Origin: Frankiales bacterium
Lineage (GTDB): Bacteria > Actinomycetota > Actinomycetes > Mycobacteriales > SCTD01
NCBI GenBank assembly: GCA_025464695.1
Contig: JAODNQ010000149.1
Location: 1-25,461, forward strand
DNA: 25,461 nt
Reading direction: 5' to 3'
Positions within the stretch are counted from its first letter, which is position 1. Each line of letters opens with the position of its first letter. The position numbers and the translations under genes are program-made. Positions 23,161-25,461 of this stretch are shown piece by piece. Below the pieces are notes generated by a model. The model was not told the DNA's origin, did not search any database, and saw only the letters and a list, made by a program, of their open reading frames with translations.

Positions 23161-24503
23161 CGGGCGCTCAGCGGAGCGGTCCGCAGGCCGTCGACCTCGG
23201 CGGCCGGGACCAGCTGTCGCGGCCGGCCGGTGTACCCGTAGGCCGCGACCTGGCGGGCGTCGTGCAGCTGCCGGAAGGTGCCACCGCTGACGACGCCGAC
23301 CCGGGGGCCGCTGGTCACGACCAGGCTCCCGTCCCGCAGCGGCAGCGGCGACGTCTCGCGGGGCACGGTCAGGCGCGACAGCAGCTCGAGGGGAAGGGCC
23401 AGGACGTCGGGCGTGGTCCAGCCGTGGCTGCCCGCGACGGCGGGGCTGACCGGGTGCAGCTGCCGGTCGTCGCCCACCAGCTGCAGCCGCCCGCCGAGCC
23501 GCAGGAGGGCCCCGGGGTAGGCCGGCGTCGTCGGGGCGGCGTCGGACTCGGGCAGGCCGGCGAGGTCGGCGCCGGTCACGGGCCAGACGCGCGGGGCGGC
23601 CAGCCCGAGCCCGGCGAGGACGGGCAGCGCGGTGCGCACCCGGGTCCCGCCGGTGACGAGCCAGGTCGTGCCGGCGGGGTCGCGGACGACGGAGCCGTCG
23701 CGCAGGGGCAGCGGCCGGCCGGTGCGGTAGCCGAGCGACTCCGCGGTGCCGATCGGGACGGCCGCGGCGGCGGACCGGCCGTCGGCCGCCAGCACGGCCG
23801 GGCTGACCGGCCGCTTGACGTCGCCCTCGAGCAGGAACAGGGCGCCGGACGGGTGCCGCAGCAGGGTGCCCGATGGGTGCGGGCCGCTGGCAGCCGGTGC
23901 GGCGAGGTGCCGGGCGGCCTGGAGCGACGGGTAGGCGTTGCGGACGACCCCGCGCCAGCCGCCGCCGTGGCGGAGCTCGAAGTGCAGGTGCGGCCCGGTG
24001 CCCTCCGCGTTGCCGGAGTCGCCGCGCCAGCCGACCAGCTGCCCCGCCAGCACCCTGGCGCCGACCTCGATGCCGGCGGGGAAGGCGGAGCCGCCCGTGC
24101 CGCGGCCGTCGTCGGTGCCGGGGGTGTCGTTGTTGACGTGGAGGTAGAACGCCGACCAGCCGGCGGTCGGGCCCCGGTCGCCGGTGATGACGACGTAGTT
24201 GCCGGAGCCGCCGTCGCGCGACAGCGAGGTGACGGTGCCGTCGAAGGCCGCGACCAGCGGCGACATCTTCGGCCCCATGAGGTCCTGACCCATGTGCATG
24301 CGGGTGCAGCCGGAGCGGCAGGCGAGCCAGTTGTCGCTGTAGGACGTGGGTCCGAGGACCGGGAAGACGATCGGCACCGTGACCGGCGTGGAGTCGTACG
24401 TGTAGCCCGTCCCGGGGTCGACCGCGGCCGAGGCGGGGGTGGCGAGCGCGGTCAGCGGGGACATCAGCAGGGCGGCTGCGGCAGCAGCGAGGAGACGGCG
24501 CAC
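23157..24503 (-). CDS. Secreted M23-family metallopeptidase with C-terminal repeat module
   Basis: 448 aa. Residues 1 to about 27 are a signal peptide (VRRLLAAAAAALLMSPLTAL...ASA). The LytM/M23 domain (about 45-205) contains the zinc ligands His70 and Asp74 (MHMGQD) and the HLH motif 172-174 (GPHLHFEL), so it should be an active peptidoglycan endopeptidase outside the membrane. CRSGC next to the active site may form a disulfide. Residues about 215-448 are four degenerate repeats of about 55 aa, each with a G-[ST]-L-x-R start and a VxGG/LxGD turn (for example LLRHPSGALFLLEGDVKRPVSP). They are probably a beta-rich surface-binding module. GTG at 24503 is the only start that gives the signal peptide. 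A TCAA-N16-GCCGATCG promoter candidate ends 6 nt before it. Confidence 0.9.
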   Translation of the reverse strand: MRRLLAAAAAALLMSPLTALATPASAAVDPGTGYTYDSTPVTVPIVFPVLGPTSYSDNWLACRSGCTRMHMGQDLMGPKMSPLVAAFDGTVTSLSRDGGSGNYVVITGDRGPTAGWSAFYLHVNNDTPGTDDGRGTGGSAFPAGIEVGARVLAGQLVGWRGDSGNAEGTGPHLHFELRHGGGWRGVVRNAYPSLQAARHLAAPAASGPHPSGTLLRHPSGALFLLEGDVKRPVSPAVLAADGRSAAAAVPIGTAESLGYRTGRPLPLRDGSVVRDPAGTTWLVTGGTRVRTALPVLAGLGLAAPRVWPVTGADLAGLPESDAAPTTPAYPGALLRLGGRLQLVGDDRQLHPVSPAVAGSHGWTTPDVLALPLELLSRLTVPRETSPLPLRDGSLVVTSGPRVGVVSGGTFRQLHDARQVAAYGYTGRPRQLVPAAEVDGLRTAPLSAR

Positions 24504-24509
24504 CCTGTC

Positions 24510-24537
24510 CGATCGGCAGCCCTCCTGCGTCCGTTGA
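24510..24537 (-). promoter_or_regulatory. Candidate FliA/WhiG-type promoter TCAA-N16-GCCGATCG for the M23 peptidase
   Basis: On the minus strand TCAA (24537-24534) is followed by 16 nt and GCCGATCG (24517-24510), the best match in the window to TAAA-N15-GCCGATAA. Only 6 nt separate it from the GTG, so the mRNA would be leaderless or nearly so. Confidence 0.5.
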
Positions 24538-24593
24538 CCGTTTTCACCCTGCTGACAGGCGTGGGAGTGGTCCCGATGGGCCATGCTGACTCC

Positions 24594-25461
24594 GTGCAGC
24601 GGCGGACGTGGGTGCCGGGCCGGCAGCGTGTCGTGCTGCTGGCCGGCCTCGTGCTGCCCCTCGTCGCGGTCGCCGGGCTGCTGCTCCGGCCCTCGCAGGA
24701 GGTGCTGGGGACGGCCGACCTGCCCACCGTGGCCGCCGCTCCGGCCGCCGCCGCGAACCCGGTGCCGGTGGCCGAGCCCGACGGCGAGACCGTCCGGCTG
24801 CGCAGCGGCGGGCGTGAGCGCGCGGTCCTGGTGCAGGACCCCCTGGCCGGCCAGAAGGCCCGCGGCCTGGTCCTGGTGCTCGGTCCGCACAGCCTCACCG
24901 TGGCCCGCACCGCCCAGGACCTCCGGCTCGACGACCTCCGGTCCCGGGGCTACGCCGTCGCCTACCCCTCCACCCTCGACGGCGACTGGAACGCCGGGCG
25001 CTGCTGCGGGACCAGCCAGCGCGACGGCGTCGACGACGTCCGCTTCCTGCAGGACGTCCGCGGCCTGCTCCTCACGCGCTACGACGTGCCGACGCGGGCG
25101 GTCGGCCTGATCGGCTACAGCACCGGCGGGCAGATGGCCTACCGCACCGTCTGCGAGCACCCCACCTTCGCGCACGCCCTCGTCGTCGTCGCCGGCTCGC
25201 TCGAGACGTCCTGCACCCCGGCCCACGCCCTCCCCGCCACCCTGCTCGTGCACGGCCTCGAGGACTCCACCGTCCCGTGGCAGGTCAGCCTGCGCCGCAC
25301 GCAGCTGCTCGACTACGCCCCGACGCCGGCCCTCACCACCATCAGCGAGTACGCCGAGGCCGCCGGCTGCGGGGCCCGGGTGCTCGACCGGGCCGACGGC
25401 CGCTGGCTCATGGGCTGGCCGTCCTGCACCCGGATCCCCCTGCTGAGCGCCGTCGGCATGC
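24594..25461 (+). CDS. Exported alpha/beta-hydrolase, PHB depolymerase/LpqC-like esterase (truncated by window edge)
   Basis: The visible 289 codons begin with a short basic stretch and a hydrophobic segment (VVLLAGLVLPLVAVAGLLL, about 13-31), either an uncleaved anchor or a signal peptide. An Ala/Pro linker follows. The catalytic domain shows YPSTLDGDWNAGRCCGT, DDVRFLQDV, the nucleophile elbow GYSTGGQMAYR and LLVHGLEDSTVPW, with the order and spacing of the esterase-depolymerase (LpqC) family. These enzymes cleave polyhydroxybutyrate or feruloyl-type esters; the substrate here is unknown. The catalytic histidine is expected near or beyond the edge. GTG at 24594 has CATGCT 6 nt upstream, so it may be leaderless. 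It is divergent from the M23 gene across 90 bp. Confidence 0.85.
   Translation, partial: MQRRTWVPGRQRVVLLAGLVLPLVAVAGLLLRPSQEVLGTADLPTVAAAPAAAANPVPVAEPDGETVRLRSGGRERAVLVQDPLAGQKARGLVLVLGPHSLTVARTAQDLRLDDLRSRGYAVAYPSTLDGDWNAGRCCGTSQRDGVDDVRFLQDVRGLLLTRYDVPTRAVGLIGYSTGGQMAYRTVCEHPTFAHALVVVAGSLETSCTPAHALPATLLVHGLEDSTVPWQVSLRRTQLLDYAPTPALTTISEYAEAAGCGARVLDRADGRWLMGWPSCTRIPLLSAVGM

Noticed and set aside
24534..24562. TTGACC as the -35 of a housekeeping promoter for the plus-strand esterase gene
   Set aside because: No suitable -10 lies 16-18 nt downstream. The same bases read better on the other strand as the TCAA of the M23 promoter.

Overview
This 25.5 kb window is very GC-rich. Several features suggest a high-GC Gram-positive actinobacterium: frequent GTG starts, translationally coupled overlaps (GTGA/ATGA), several apparently leaderless starts, an F420-dependent oxidoreductase family, DUF3039 and TenA-type thiamin salvage. 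Possible FliA/WhiG-type promoters before a c-di-GMP enzyme, a response regulator and a cell-wall peptidase suggest, without proving, a motile or sporulating lineage. I cannot name the genus. I see no tRNA, rRNA, transposase, prophage or CRISPR array. Base composition looks even, and no gene-free stretch exceeds about 220 bp.

Layout. (1) 1-603(-) is the N-terminal part of a RecQ helicase cut by the window edge, with an apparently non-canonical CTG start. (2) 652-7021 is a sugar/heptose region. A GT9 glycosyltransferase and a Lys/Glu-repeat protein lie on the minus strand. Divergent from them is a tight four-gene plus-strand operon: GT9, GT-B glycosyltransferase, HldE-like bifunctional heptose kinase/adenylyltransferase, and GT2 glycosyltransferase. 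Together they look like part of an ADP- or NDP-heptose glycoconjugate pathway. (3) 7113-9256(-) holds a membrane-anchored GGDEF-EAL protein with both active sites and the I-site intact, followed by a possible 8-codon mini-ORF. (4) 9432-11142(+) holds an MFS transporter with a coiled-coil tail and a DUF3039 protein.

(5) 11126-16635(-) is a seven-gene thiamin operon behind a TPP riboswitch: cytX-like permease, thiE, thiO, thiS, thiG, a second ThiE/TenI-like gene, and thiD. The genes overlap by 4-10 nt, except for a 24-nt thiE/thiO gap filled by a curious chain of start and stop codons. ThiO/ThiS/ThiG make the thiazole, ThiD phosphorylates HMP, ThiE joins the two, and CytX probably imports HMP or a related pyrimidine. 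thiC and thiF are not in the window. (6) 16654-18225(-) is a secreted S15/CocE-type hydrolase, and 18286-19442(+) is a tandem TenA_E/TenA_C pair for pyrimidine salvage. (7) 19439-23160 holds murB, an orphan LuxR-type response regulator, RarD (all -) and an LLM F420-dependent oxidoreductase (+). (8) 23157-25461 holds a secreted M23 peptidase (-) and a divergent, edge-truncated exported esterase (+).

The points most worth a second look are: heptose-activation genes in an apparently Gram-positive genome; shared GCCGAT-type promoters that may tie c-di-GMP signalling, a response regulator and a peptidoglycan hydrolase to one sigma factor; the MTVLA-stop/MTVLA-stop coupling chain before thiO; the TPP riboswitch with the ribosome-binding site inside its closing stem; and the tandem TenA_E/TenA_C pair.
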